Shown here: positions 44,857 through 54,645 of the stretch, one piece after another
Numbering within the stretch: the first letter of the stretch is position 1
How the letters are laid out: the number at the start of each line of letters is the position of its first letter
Origin: G965212005 sp965212005
Lineage (GTDB): Bacteria; Pseudomonadota; Gammaproteobacteria; Porifericomitales; Porifericomitaceae
Direction: 5' to 3'
DNA: 64,000 nt
Assembly: GCA_965212005.1 (NCBI GenBank)
Contig: OZ243038.1
Span: 620,001 to 684,000 of the forward strand
Notes under the pieces: model-generated
Databases searched by the model: none
What the model was told of the DNA's origin: nothing
What the model saw: the letters and a program-made list of their open reading frames with translations, nothing else
Made by a program: the position numbers and the translations under genes

Positions 44857-45745
44857 GCGCATTGTAGATATATCTGATCCGGCCTATATCCACGTAAAGC
44901 ACCAGCAGTTATTGATTGACAAAGAAGGGAAAACAGCAGGGCAAATTCCCATTGAGGATTTGGGAATATTAATTCTACAGCATCCTGCTATTGTCATCAC
45001 TCAACAAGTTATTATTGCGTGTCAGAAAAACAAGGTGGGAATAGTTTTTTGCGATGAAAGACATTTGCCTTATTCGGTAATACTTCCAGTTGTCGATGGA
45101 CATACCTTGCACCAAAAAATAATGCGGCTGCAGATAAAGACAAAGAAACCTGTAACGAAACGGCTTTGGAAACAAATTGTTCAAAAAAAAATTATAGAGC
45201 AACAAAGGACACTATCTCTGGCGGGTGAGAATGCTACCGTACTTGAACGACTGGCCTCAAAAGTTAAATCCGGGGATACGGAAAATCATGAAGCGCAGGC
45301 CGCACAATATTACTGGCGTCGTTTGTTTGGGAGGTCGTTTAGGAGGGATCACGAAGCGGCAGGGGTGAATGCACTGCTTAACTATGGATATGCCGTTGTG
45401 CGTGCACTCATTTCCCGTTCTATTGTCGCAGGCGGGCTACACCCTGCAATCGGCGTTAATCATCACAATCAATATAATGCGCTATGCCTTGCGGACGATT
45501 TAATGGAGCCATTCCGCCCGTGGGTAGATTGGTTGGCTTATCAAATCTGGATGGAGAACAAAAAAGTGGAAGTTGGCAGAGATACAAAGAAAAATATATT
45601 GAGGCTTTTAGATGAAACAGTACACATCAAGAAGAAAACGATGCCACTGATGGTGGCCTGCCACTATCTCGTCGCTGATTTCAAGCGATGCTTGGACGGA
45701 TCTTTAAAAAGTATCGAATATCCCGCGTTGGTGAACAGAATGTGA
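44849..45745 (+). CDS. cas1: CRISPR-associated integrase Cas1 (type II)
   Basis: This 298-aa metal-dependent integrase, with Cas2, inserts new spacers. N-terminal beta domain (MIKRIVDISDPAYIHVKHQQ, IPIEDLGILILQHPAIVIT), then helical catalytic domain with AAQYYWRRLFG (Glu/Asp ligand region HEAQAA), GLHPAIGVNHHNQYNALCLA (active-site His) and DDLMEPFRPWVD (acidic ligand), all as in type II Cas1. It overlaps cas9 by 8 bases and precedes cas2 by 26. Confidence 0.96.
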   Translation: MIKRIVDISDPAYIHVKHQQLLIDKEGKTAGQIPIEDLGILILQHPAIVITQQVIIACQKNKVGIVFCDERHLPYSVILPVVDGHTLHQKIMRLQIKTKKPVTKRLWKQIVQKKIIEQQRTLSLAGENATVLERLASKVKSGDTENHEAQAAQYYWRRLFGRSFRRDHEAAGVNALLNYGYAVVRALISRSIVAGGLHPAIGVNHHNQYNALCLADDLMEPFRPWVDWLAYQIWMENKKVEVGRDTKKNILRLLDETVHIKKKTMPLMVACHYLVADFKRCLDGSLKSIEYPALVNRM

Positions 45746-45771
45746 CCATGATTTTTGGGGGATTAAAAAGT

Positions 45772-46077
45772 ATGTGGGTAATTGTTTTGTTTGATTTGCC
45801 TACGGATACTAAGAAAGCCCGCCAGCAGCACGCTCTCTTTAGGAAAAAACTTCTAAATAATGGTTTTGGAATGATGCAGTACTCGGTGTACTATCGCCAC
45901 TGTGCCAGCGATGAGAATGCCGGCGTCCACTCAAAACGAGTAAAATCAGCTTTGCCACCAGAAGGTGAGATACGGATCGTTAAAATAACCGATAAACAGT
46001 TTGGCAAAATCGAGGTTTACTATGGAAGAAAGCGAAAACCAATCGAGAAACCCCCGACTCAACTCGATTTTTTCTAA
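45772..46077 (+). CDS. cas2: CRISPR-associated protein Cas2
   Basis: This is 101 aa from ATG 45772 (MWVIVLFDLPTDTKKARQQH) with GGGGGA nine bases upstream. Earlier in-frame starts at 45748 and 45688 are possible, but the ferredoxin-like fold begins with MWVIVLFDLP. YSVYYRHCASDENAG and GEIRIVKITDKQFGKIEVYY are typical. It acts structurally with Cas1 in adaptation. The array starts 48 bases after its stop. Confidence 0.94.
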   Translation: MWVIVLFDLPTDTKKARQQHALFRKKLLNNGFGMMQYSVYYRHCASDENAGVHSKRVKSALPPEGEIRIVKITDKQFGKIEVYYGRKRKPIEKPPTQLDFF

Positions 46078-46125
46078 AGAAAATTACCGACATATCCAAA
46101 TAATTCATATAGTTACATTATAGAT

Positions 46126-47943
46126 AGTATAACCGACCAAGGCCTACCTGCAATTCACAACCCACAAGTGCTTCGCGCGCTTGAAGCCGCGAGTATAACC
46201 GACCAAGGCCTACCTGCAATTCACAACCAGTGATAGGTTGGTTCGAACTGCTGCGAAAGTATAACCGACCAAGGCCTACCTGCAATTCACAACGTACGTC
46301 GAACCTTCCCGCTCCAGGCAATAAGTATAACCGACCAAGGCCTACCTGCAATTCACAACTATAATGCCTGAATACATCCATCGTTATTAAGTATAACCGA
46401 CCAAGGCCTACCTGCAATTCACAACTGCGATAATTTACTGTACTCACTAGACGGATAGTATAACCGACCAAGGCCTACCTGCAATTCACAACTGCGATAA
46501 TTTACTGTACTCACTAGACGGATAGTATAACCGACCAAGGCCTACCTGCAATTCACAACTGCCGCTGACGGACTCCTCTTCCAATGATTAGTATAACCGA
46601 CCAAGGCCTACCTGCAATTCACAACGTGGACTATTTGCGCTATGAAGGCAAAACGAGTATAACCGACCAAGGCCTACCTGCAATTCACAACCGGAGCAAA
46701 GGGCTGGCGCTACGGCGTGATAGTATAACCGACCAAGGCCTACCTGCAATTCACAACCCTTCGCGTGTGCATGCTGCATTGACGGCAAGTATAACCGACC
46801 AAGGCCTACCTGCAATTCACAACTAAAGAAACTGGTGGCTTCGATCTCATTGAGTATAACCGACCAAGGCCTACCTGCAATTCACAACTAAAGAAACTGG
46901 TGGCTTCGATCTCATTGAGTATAACCGACCAAGGCCTACCTGCAATTCACAACTAGCCGTCGCGGACTGCGTCTCCACCCCCGAGTATAACCGACCAAGG
47001 CCTACCTGCAATTCACAACTGCGTATCGCTGGTTGATGTCAATCCTGTAAGTATAACCGACCAAGGCCTACCTGCAATTCACAACGCAGAGGAAGCGCGG
47101 CAACGACATGAGAACAGTATAACCGACCAAGGCCTACCTGCAATTCACAACTGTCTGACGTTAATGCAGCTTTGTAAACTTAGTATAACCGACCAAGGCC
47201 TACCTGCAATTCACAACAATGGGGCCAGATTGCGTCATCTGCACTTCAGTATAACCGACCAAGGCCTACCTGCAATTCACAACGGTGGCAACTAAATGGC
47301 TTGCGTTGGAAAAAGTATAACCGACCAAGGCCTACCTGCAATTCACAACCGTCAGCACTACGCGGACTTTATCGCTTCTAGTATAACCGACCAAGGCCTA
47401 CCTGCAATTCACAACTTTCTGACGTTAATGCCAGTCTGTAGATTAAGTATAACCGACCAAGGCCTACCTGCAATTCACAACTCACTGATGTTAATGCCGG
47501 TCTGTAGATTAAGTATAACCGACCAAGGCCTACCTGCAATTCACAACATTGAGATGGGCAACCGTCCAGCGGAGGGAAGTATAACCGACCAAGGCCTACC
47601 TGCAATTCACAACGTAAGTTTACTTTTGAAAGAACATAGAAAGAGTATAACCGACCAAGGCCTACCTGCAATTCACAACGGCCAATTCTGACTGCCCTGC
47701 CGCAGCTTTAGTATAACCGACCAAGGCCTACCTGCAATTCACAACCCTTCCGCCTAGAAGGTTCTATGGATCCGAAGTATAACCGACCAAGGCCTACCTG
47801 CAATTCACAACTTTGGACAATATAGGTTTTGGAGGAAAAGAAGTATAACCGACCAAGGCCTATCTGCAATTCACAACTCTACGGGACATAGCGAGCGGTA
47901 CTATTTAAGTATAACCGACCAAGGCCTATCTGCAATTCACAAC
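46126..47943 (-). CRISPR. Type II-C CRISPR array, 28 repeats and 27 spacers
   Basis: Repeats are 36 bp; on the minus (crRNA) strand they begin GTTGTGAATTGCAGG and end GGTCGGTTATACT. Period is 66 bp except for two 67-bp units (spacers 5 and 6, 31 nt) and two 65-bp units (spacers 11 and 12, 29 nt); the others are 30 nt. The last two repeats (47842, 47908) share one substitution, marking that end as the old, trailer side, so new spacers should enter next to cas2. Spacers 5=6 and 11=12 are exact duplicates; spacers 16, 20 and 21 are related. Strand is set by tracrRNA complementarity. Confidence 0.97.
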
Positions 47944-48054
47944 AAGGATTACTTTGTCAATCGGGACCGCACTCCTGATAACATCGGCAAAACGCGACAA
48001 GGGCAACAAGCGCCAGGAAACCCGTAAACCAGATGACTGCACACCCGCAAAACG

Positions 48055-48198
48055 TCACGCCGCGATGACTTGGCACAACGCTTGAAAAATAACTTGAACG
48101 TTCGTATGTATACGAATTTTTTCGTCGCCTACTTTAGCAAATTCTTTCGCATTTTCTTCTGCTTCTCTCATTGATGTAATTACCGTATAAGTTCCCAT
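48055..48198 (-). CDS. Small hypothetical protein beside the array
   Basis: ATG 48198 opens 47 codons: MGTYTVITSMREAEENAKEF, then AKVGDEKIRIHTNVQVIFQA and LCQVIAA. The charged helix looks protein-like and the frame also extends upstream to 48264 (a possible earlier start, MASEFFYW). No good ribosome site is seen. It could be a small antitoxin-like protein or a remnant. The surrounding 47944-48318 holds no other gene. Confidence 0.35.
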   Translation of the reverse strand: MGTYTVITSMREAEENAKEFAKVGDEKIRIHTNVQVIFQALCQVIAA

Positions 48199-48318
48199 CG
48201 TAGAAGACCTTCCGGTCAAAGATATAATGAAGTTCCGGGACCAATAAAAAAATTCTGACGCCACCCAAAGTCAGCGATATGGCACCCGAAAACAGCGGCT
48301 CGGAAAAGCAGATTATCG

Positions 48319-50250
48319 TTAGTCTTGTCCGGCTTCTCCTTCTCCGCCGCTTAGTACGGGCGGCACGGGTACTTCCATGGCGGCGCAAACACTGCGCATC
48401 ATTTCCAGCTCCCGGGTGGTGGCTTTGTCATCAAACAAAACGGCTTCGATACAGGCTGCAACCAGTTTGGTTTTTAATACCGGTGACAGATTCGCAAATT
48501 TTTCCAGTGCGGTGACTATTTCCTCCGGCTTGAACGTCCTGGGGTCTTTTAACTTCAAGCCCGGCAACTGTTGTCCGATTTCATCCGTCGCCGCTTTGAA
48601 AACGTCCGCCGGTGAATGCATGTCAGTCTTTCCCAGGAAAGCCAGCAGTGATAATAGCAATGAAACCTCATCCACCAGCGTATACAGTGCCTTGTACTTC
48701 ACCTTATCGGCCTTGCCTGAAGATGCCGACAAGTGCGCTTTAATCAATACATAGATTGTTAACTCACCGAGCTTGATCTTTTTGTCCGCGTCAATCACGT
48801 CCTTAACGGTTTTAATCAATAATTCCCTTTCTTCCGCGGACAAATCTTTTAGCACCGGTATCGCCATATCAAACAGCGGCAGGCGATAGCGGTCATGTAA
48901 CTTATCCAGATGACCCGACAGCCGCAGCACTTCTGATTCAAGTTCCTGGTGAGGCGAACGCCGCAACGCCGCCAATTCCAGCGCACGCACCTTTGGGTCT
49001 GCGTCCAGCACCAGGGCAAACATTAAGGCATTTGCGCCCTGCCGCAGGGCCAGGGCCTGTGAAACCGGTGTGGGAATAGAGGCCAGCAGCACGGCGGCGT
49101 AATGCATGTGCAATTCGCCGGGATTGCCGATGGTGCTGATTATGCCGGGCCCGCCGGACGGTGTTGAACCGGCCTGACCAGTGGCGGATGCCGTCTGTAT
49201 TTTTTCACGCCTGGAAGGCGACGATAATGGCACGCGGCCTTTATTCAGCTTCTTGATGCGATCCATCAGGGGCGGGTGCGTGGCCATCCAACCGGCCAAT
49301 GAGCTTTTAAAGCTCTCTCCAAAAAACATATGACTCAATTCTTCGGCGTGTAAATTGTCAATCATGGCACCATCACCCAGCTTGCCAATTTTTCTCAACG
49401 CGTTGGTTATGCCTTCATTATTGCGGGTAAATTGTACCGCCGAGGCATCTGCAAGAAATTCACGTTGCCGCGAGATACTGGCTTTAATGATACGCCCAAA
49501 AAAAGACCCGGCATAACCGATCAGCAGCAGCGCAAGACCAAGCACCAAATACGCGCCGCCCCCTTGCTTAGAGGTGCGAAAACGATACCTTGTGTAAGCC
49601 ACGTTGCGCAGCATGTAGCCACCGAACATGCCGATCACAAGAATGCCGTATAATATACCTATCAGGCGAATATTAATGCGCATATCGCCATTAAGGATAT
49701 GGCTGAACTCATGCGCGATAACACCCTGTAATTCATCCCGGTTCAACTGCTCAAGCGCGCCGTGCGTCACGGCAATAACGGCTGCGTTGGGTTTATAACC
49801 GGCCGCAAAAGCATTGATCGCCGCTTCATCATCCATTACATACGCCTGAGGCACGACCACTCCCGAGGCAATCGATAATTCATCCACTATATTGATGTAT
49901 TGTTTTTCTTTAAAGTTTTTACTGTCTCTGGAAACTTTACGCGCACCGACCATTCTCGCAACCGCTTCACCGCCGTCGCTGAGCTGCCTAATCCGGAATA
50001 TCGAACCGCCTGCAATCACCAGCAGGGCAATGCCGGTCACGGCAAACATTAATTCAGGCGGGATTGAATCCATTTGTGCCGCCGGCGACCCCGTGCCTGC
50101 GTTGTACAAAATCCCGCCAATGCCATAAACATAAATCCCGACAGCCACAATATTGAGGGCGGTGACAATAATGATGACCGCCAGTACCAGCAACACCACC
50201 ATGCGCCCGGTTTTCCTGCGGGCATCATCCTGATGTTGAAAGAAATCCAT
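48319..50250 (-). CDS. M48-family membrane metalloprotease (HtpX-like) with C-terminal extension
   Basis: This 643-aa protein has transmembrane segments at ~18-45 and ~66-84, the zinc motif HEFSH (His180, Glu181, His184) in VIAHEFSHILNGD, two more membrane spans at ~195-265, and the third-ligand region SISRQREFLADASA. Up to about residue 340 it matches HtpX/Ste24-like M48 proteases, which degrade membrane proteins. The last ~250 residues are soluble and helical; the stretch around LKDLSAEERELLIKTVKDVI and DADKKIKLGEL resembles a TerB-type module, which is an inference. A lemA gene lies 50 bases upstream, the common M48-LemA pairing. Confidence 0.9.
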   Translation of the reverse strand: MDFFQHQDDARRKTGRMVVLLVLAVIIIVTALNIVAVGIYVYGIGGILYNAGTGSPAAQMDSIPPELMFAVTGIALLVIAGGSIFRIRQLSDGGEAVARMVGARKVSRDSKNFKEKQYINIVDELSIASGVVVPQAYVMDDEAAINAFAAGYKPNAAVIAVTHGALEQLNRDELQGVIAHEFSHILNGDMRINIRLIGILYGILVIGMFGGYMLRNVAYTRYRFRTSKQGGGAYLVLGLALLLIGYAGSFFGRIIKASISRQREFLADASAVQFTRNNEGITNALRKIGKLGDGAMIDNLHAEELSHMFFGESFKSSLAGWMATHPPLMDRIKKLNKGRVPLSSPSRREKIQTASATGQAGSTPSGGPGIISTIGNPGELHMHYAAVLLASIPTPVSQALALRQGANALMFALVLDADPKVRALELAALRRSPHQELESEVLRLSGHLDKLHDRYRLPLFDMAIPVLKDLSAEERELLIKTVKDVIDADKKIKLGELTIYVLIKAHLSASSGKADKVKYKALYTLVDEVSLLLSLLAFLGKTDMHSPADVFKAATDEIGQQLPGLKLKDPRTFKPEEIVTALEKFANLSPVLKTKLVAACIEAVLFDDKATTRELEMMRSVCAAMEVPVPPVLSGGEGEAGQD

Positions 50251-50300
50251 AAGAAACGTATTTACAACTCAAGTGACCGACGTGCGGGGGCCGGGAAATT

Positions 50301-50897
50301 TCAGCCCTTGAAATCGACTTTGATATTCCGGCGTTCCGCCGCTTCTTCAATTTCCCACAACGTGGCAGGGCCGAAATTAAACGGTCTGGCAATAAAGTTA
50401 TCCGGTACCGATTCGATCTGCGTATTATAGACCATCACCGAATCGTTATAGGCCTGACGCGCAAAGGAAATCTTGTTTTCAGTCGAGGACAGTTCTTCTG
50501 AAAGCTGCATCATGTTTTCATTGGCTTTCAGGTCGGGATAATTTTCCTGCAGCGCGAACAGCTTGCCCAGGGCACCTGACAAACCCGCTTCCGCAGCCAA
50601 TAGCTGTGCCATGGCGGCGCCGTCCGTAGGATCGTTCGAGGCGCGCTTGGACGCACTCACCGCGCCGCTGCGCGCGGAGATAACGGCTTCCAGAGTCTCT
50701 CTTTCGTGCGCCATATAGCCTTTGGCGGTTTCCACCAGGTTCGGAATCAGGTCATGACGACGCTTGAGCTGTACGTCGATTTGAGAAAAGGCATTTTTGT
50801 AGCGGTTGCGAAACCGAACCAGGCGGTTATACACAGTAATGACAAATAATACGATGCCGATGACGATTGCCCAGCTGATTATGACACTTATCTCCAT
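50301..50897 (-). CDS. lemA: LemA family protein
   Basis: This is about 198 aa from ATG 50897 (MEISVIISWAIVIGIVLFVI), which has GGGAGAGC upstream. One N-terminal transmembrane helix is followed by the coiled helical LemA domain: YNRLVRFRNRYKNAFSQIDV, QLKRRHDLIPNLVETAKGYM and NYPDLKANENMMQLSEELSS, ending with TENKISFARQAYNDSVMVYN. LemA proteins form membrane-linked scaffolds of poorly known function and are often encoded with M48 proteases, as here. The two genes are probably one transcript. Confidence 0.95.
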   Translation of the reverse strand: MEISVIISWAIVIGIVLFVITVYNRLVRFRNRYKNAFSQIDVQLKRRHDLIPNLVETAKGYMAHERETLEAVISARSGAVSASKRASNDPTDGAAMAQLLAAEAGLSGALGKLFALQENYPDLKANENMMQLSEELSSTENKISFARQAYNDSVMVYNTQIESVPDNFIARPFNFGPATLWEIEEAAERRNIKVDFKG

Positions 50898-51232
50898 CTT
50901 GCTCTCCCTGGCGCATATGCGCGGCTGCTTTACCTTGTCAGACAATCCTATCACACCCTTCTCCGGTAATTAATAATTGCTGATACGCCATGCAGCCCGG
51001 ACTGCGGTCTCCACGCGACCCTCCATCAGGCAATTCCACCAGCTGTTGCGGCGAACAGGGCCGATTTCCGACCTAATCCCGCCGCCCCTGAATGGTGCTT
51101 TACGAGCACAAATGCCAGGCACTGTCTTACTACGGAGTAGCGCGCCACTTTGAGCAAAATGCAGCGCCATAGCTTCATGCGAAACCGGCTATATAAGCCA
51201 TATCATTACGGAACCTGCGACAGGTTGATATA
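50898..51232. other. Intergenic between lemA and the mtaD-like gene
   Basis: About 335 bases separating divergent genes. No ORF of note. An AT-rich stretch around 51186-51235 could hold the promoter of the downstream unit. Confidence 0.45.
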
Positions 51233-52439
51233 ATGATTCAGGCCCGCTGGATTATCCCGGTAGAGCCCCGGGTATGGTGCCGGAAAAGCACGCTATCGCG
51301 ATTCAGGACGACAGGATTGTCGCGACAGCAACGGCTGATCAAATCAGCACCGACTTTCAGTCCGAAAATGTCACCCGGCTGGGCGATCATGCCTTGATTC
51401 CCGGCTTAATCAATGCCCACACGCATGCCGCCATATCACTCATGCGCGGTTTGGCGGATGCCCTGCCCTTGATGACCTGGCTGAACGCACGCATCTGGCC
51501 CGCCGAGAGAAAATGAGTCGGCTAAAGATACCGTCAGACCAGGGACGGAACACGCCATCACCGAGATGATCCGCTCCGGCACGACTTGTTTTAACGGCAT
51601 GTGCTTCTTCCCCGACACCGTCGCCGCGGTCTCACTGGCTGCCGGTATCTGTGCCTGCATTGGTTCAATCGCCATTGATTTTTCGTCCGCCTGGGCCGCC
51701 AACCGGTGGGAATATCGGGACCAGGTCCTGGCCGTACATGAGCCGTTTCGCGGCGATGATCTTATCAATACGGCATTTGCCCCGCATGCGCCCCATACGG
51801 TCAGCGACGAAGCGCTGCAAAAAATTCTGCCTTACTCAGATGAGCCGGAAATCCCCATCCATATCCACGTGCATGAAACACAAGACGAAATTGACCACGG
51901 CATGGCCCAGCATAATTACCGGCCATTACACCGGCTGGCAACACTCGGCCTGCTGAGGCCAAACCTGATAGCAATGCATATGACTCACCTCAATCACGAT
52001 GAAGTTGTACACTTCGGCAGTACCGGCGCACGTCGTGCACTGCCCGCAATCCAATATGAAACTCGCCAGCGGCTTTTTTTCGCTGCAGCGGCTGCTGGAT
52101 AACGGCGTGAACGTGGCACTGGGCACGGATGGCGCGGTCAGCAATAATGACCTGGATCTGCCGGCGGAGATGCAATCGGCCGCCTTGCCGGGCAAGGCCG
52201 TGGCCAATAACGCCGCGGCCATATCGGCGGAAACCGTGCTTGCCATGGCAACCATCAACGGCGCAAAGGCACTGGGCATTGATGCCATCACCGGCTCATC
52301 AGCCGTCGGCCAAGCCGCCGACGTCGCGGCGCCGGACTTAAGCCAACTCGAAACCCGGCCACTGTATAATCCGCTATCACAGGTGGTTTATGCGGCTGAC
52401 CGTCGGCGGGTCAGGCATGTTTGGCGTAATGGCAAATGA
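51233..52439 (+). pseudogene. mtaD: TRZ/ATZ family hydrolase (MtaD-like deaminase), three frameshifts
   Basis: The gene would encode a 5-methylthioadenosine/S-adenosylhomocysteine deaminase-type amidohydrolase. Pieces appear in order but in changing frames: MIQARWIIPVEPR (51233), then IAIQDDRIVATATADQIST with the metal motif NAHTHAAISLMRGLAD up to 51513; then EMIRSGTTCFNGMCFFPDTV to HMTHLNHDEVVHFGSTGA near 52020; then AHVVHCPQSNMKLASG and LGTDGAVSNNDLDLPAEMQS to the end. Shifts lie near 51270, 51510 and 52030. Either the gene is decaying or the assembly has small indels. The place upstream of ubiG and gph is the conserved gammaproteobacterial order. Confidence 0.85.
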
Positions 52440-52527
52440 TGACTGCGTGACCGACAACTGCAAACACTGGATATGGATAAGTTACTAAACAATGCCGATA
52501 GCTGGCAGGCAAAGCTCCGGGAACACT

Positions 52528-53247
52528 ATGAGTGAAACAATAACACCCAACGTGGACAGCGCCGAGGTGCAAAAATTCGACGGCATGGCCGCCCGCTGGT
52601 GGGATATCAACGGTGAATTTCGCCCGCTACATGACCTGAACCCGGTACGCTTGAGATTTATTCAGCAACATGCGGACATTGCCGGCAAACAGGTGCTGGA
52701 TATCGGCTGCGGTGGCGGCATTCTCAGTGAGTCCATGGCATACGCCGGCGCCAAAGTAACCGGCATTGACGCCGCACAAGAAGCCTTGACGGTTGCCAGG
52801 CGGCACGCCATGGAAGCGGGGATTAAAGTTGATTATCAACAACAAACGGCCGAAGACCACGCCGTTGAGCATATCGATCAATACGATTTCATTACCTGCC
52901 TGGAACTGCTGGAGCACGTGCCCGACCCGGCCCGCATGGTCAAAACCTGCGCGTTACTGGTCAAACCCGGCGGACGTATATTTTTCTCAACCATTAACCG
53001 GAATCCCAAAGCCTATGCACTGGCGGTTATCGGCGCGGAATACATTATGCATCTGTTACCCAAAGGCACGCATGACTATAATAAATTTATCAAGCCGTCT
53101 GAGCTGGCTCGCTGGGCGAGGCGGGTACAGCTTACCCTTATCGCTCAAGCAGGCATGCGTTATAATCCAATCATAAGAGGCGCCTCATTGACCCGCTCGG
53201 TGGATGTCAATTACCTGATGTGTTTTGAGCGCCCGCTTGATGATTAA
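52528..53247 (+). CDS. ubiG: Ubiquinone biosynthesis O-methyltransferase UbiG
   Basis: This is 239 aa from ATG 52528 (MSETITPNVDSAEVQKFDGM); the 12-codon longer frame is not needed. UbiG performs both O-methylations of ubiquinone with SAM. FDGMAARWWDINGEFRPLHD is the family N-terminal signature, VLDIGCGGGILSESMA the SAM-binding motif I, and ITCLELLEHVPDP motif II-like. NPKAYALAVIGAEYIMHLLP and KGTHDYNKFIKPSEL follow as usual. It overlaps gph by 8 bases. Confidence 0.96.
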   Translation: MSETITPNVDSAEVQKFDGMAARWWDINGEFRPLHDLNPVRLRFIQQHADIAGKQVLDIGCGGGILSESMAYAGAKVTGIDAAQEALTVARRHAMEAGIKVDYQQQTAEDHAVEHIDQYDFITCLELLEHVPDPARMVKTCALLVKPGGRIFFSTINRNPKAYALAVIGAEYIMHLLPKGTHDYNKFIKPSELARWARRVQLTLIAQAGMRYNPIIRGASLTRSVDVNYLMCFERPLDD

Positions 53248-53914
53248 AGCCATTTTCTTTGATCTCGACGGCACACTGATCGATACCGCCAAAGATATGG
53301 CGCGCGCCTTCAACCAGCTACTCGCTGAAGAAAGCCGACCGGCGCTCCATTACGATTTAATTCGGAGCGAGGCTTCTCACGGCGCACGCGCCTTGCTTGC
53401 CCTCGCCTTTGATGAAGCCGAAAACAGCGATCGCTTTGCACGGCTGCAGCAGCGTTTTCTGGACATTTATCAAAACAACCTGCACGTGGAGACCACACTG
53501 TTTCCGGATATGGATAAAATCCTGACAATACTTGAGGCGCACAACGTTCCCTGGGGCATTGTCACCAATAAACCTTCCCGGTTTACCCTGCCTTTGCTGG
53601 AGTCTCTGCAACTCAGGGGCCGTGCCGCCGCCATTGTATGCGCGGACACCGCCGGCGTTTCCAAGCCTGATCCCAAGCCCATGTTCGATGCCTGCACACA
53701 GGCGGGCGTCGAACCACGGGACGCCGTATATATAGGCGATGATCAGCGCGACGTCGAATCCGCGCACAACGCCGGCATGCCCTGCATTGCCATGCGCTGC
53801 GGCTATATCCGCCGGGGGCAAAACCCGGACAGTTGGGGCGCCGACCATATCATGGATACCGTGTCAGACCTTAAAGTCTGGATTAACAGGCAGCTCAATA
53901 ACTCCGAAATTTAA
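53240..53914 (+). CDS. gph: HAD phosphatase, phosphoglycolate phosphatase-like
   Basis: This is 224 aa from ATG 53240 (MIKAIFFDLDGTLIDTAKDM). HAD motifs: DLDGT (nucleophile Asp), IVTNKP (motif II), K in AGVSKPDP (motif III) and YIGDDQRDVESA (motif IV). It belongs to the Gph/MupP group; the ubiG-gph position in pseudomonads is occupied by MupP, which dephosphorylates N-acetylmuramate 6-phosphate, so that activity is as likely as phosphoglycolate. Translationally coupled to ubiG by overlap. Confidence 0.92.
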   Translation: MIKAIFFDLDGTLIDTAKDMARAFNQLLAEESRPALHYDLIRSEASHGARALLALAFDEAENSDRFARLQQRFLDIYQNNLHVETTLFPDMDKILTILEAHNVPWGIVTNKPSRFTLPLLESLQLRGRAAAIVCADTAGVSKPDPKPMFDACTQAGVEPRDAVYIGDDQRDVESAHNAGMPCIAMRCGYIRRGQNPDSWGADHIMDTVSDLKVWINRQLNNSEI

Positions 53915-54645
53915 GCAGGACGCCTGAATGGAACTCACGGTGCGGCGCTTTTTTCATCTGCCGAAACGCCGTGGGAATACCATCCGGTGACCAGTACCGC
54001 CGAGGCGACGAGGGCGGGCCGGATACGGAACCAAATACGGAGAGTGTGCATTGTTCACTTCTTCAGGAATGGGGTTCATCCATTCCAGCGGAAGCGTAAC
54101 TGGGTTTCCCGTGACTGTATGGAGCCACCATATACTGGACAAATCCGGGAGTTGCCGGGCGATGGCTTGTCAGGGGGACAGGCTGCCCAATCCCCGGTAC
54201 GGGCAGTCGCCGTTGTAGCGTTGCCAATACGCCAGCAGGCAATCGTTTAAACCGCGCCAATCATCCGCGGGTATACACGTACGCGGAAGCCGACGTGCTG
54301 GATCAGCCTGTCGGCTTCCTTTTTTCAGCAGACCATGAGTCCAGAATGTTTCCGGCCCTATGCAGCCTTTGTATAGGTCCATCACCGATGGCAGGCCCAT
54401 AACTGGCACGCCGGGTGGTTGACCGACAAGGATGGTACGGGAGGCTGCGGCGCGAGCGTCAATGAGTGAACAGCCGGCGGCGCCATGCCGTCGCGTACGC
54501 CCGGCGCTATCTGCCAGGCAAAGCGTGCCATGGGGGCGGTAGTGAAGCCTCCGGGGCGGCGTGTTTCGCGGGGCGGGGGACGCCGGGGGTCACGGGCCAA
54601 GACGACCCCCCCCTTGTCAGGGGGTGACGTGCCGACGCGCCGGCC
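53915..54645. other. Intergenic between gph and the adhesin gene
   Basis: About 730 bases between converging genes. A minus-strand frame (54170-54409) contains LNDCLLAYWQRYNGDCPYRG, vaguely integrase-like, but it cannot be confirmed. Apart from the terminator at 54286-54325 nothing clear was found. Confidence 0.5.
54286..54325 (+). terminator. Rho-independent terminator
   Basis: GAAGCCGAC (54286-54294) pairs perfectly with GTCGGCTTC (54310-54318) and is followed by CTTTTTTC. It would end plus-strand transcription from ubiG-gph, about 370 bases after gph. Confidence 0.75.

Noticed and set aside
46118..46815. ORFs of both strands in the CRISPR array with repeated CELQVGLGRLY or SITDQGLPAIHN
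   Set aside because: The 66-bp period is a multiple of three, so repeats translate in one frame. They are by-products of the array.
54170..54409. Possible integrase-like fragment
   Set aside because: The similarity is a short stretch only and not enough to name a family.
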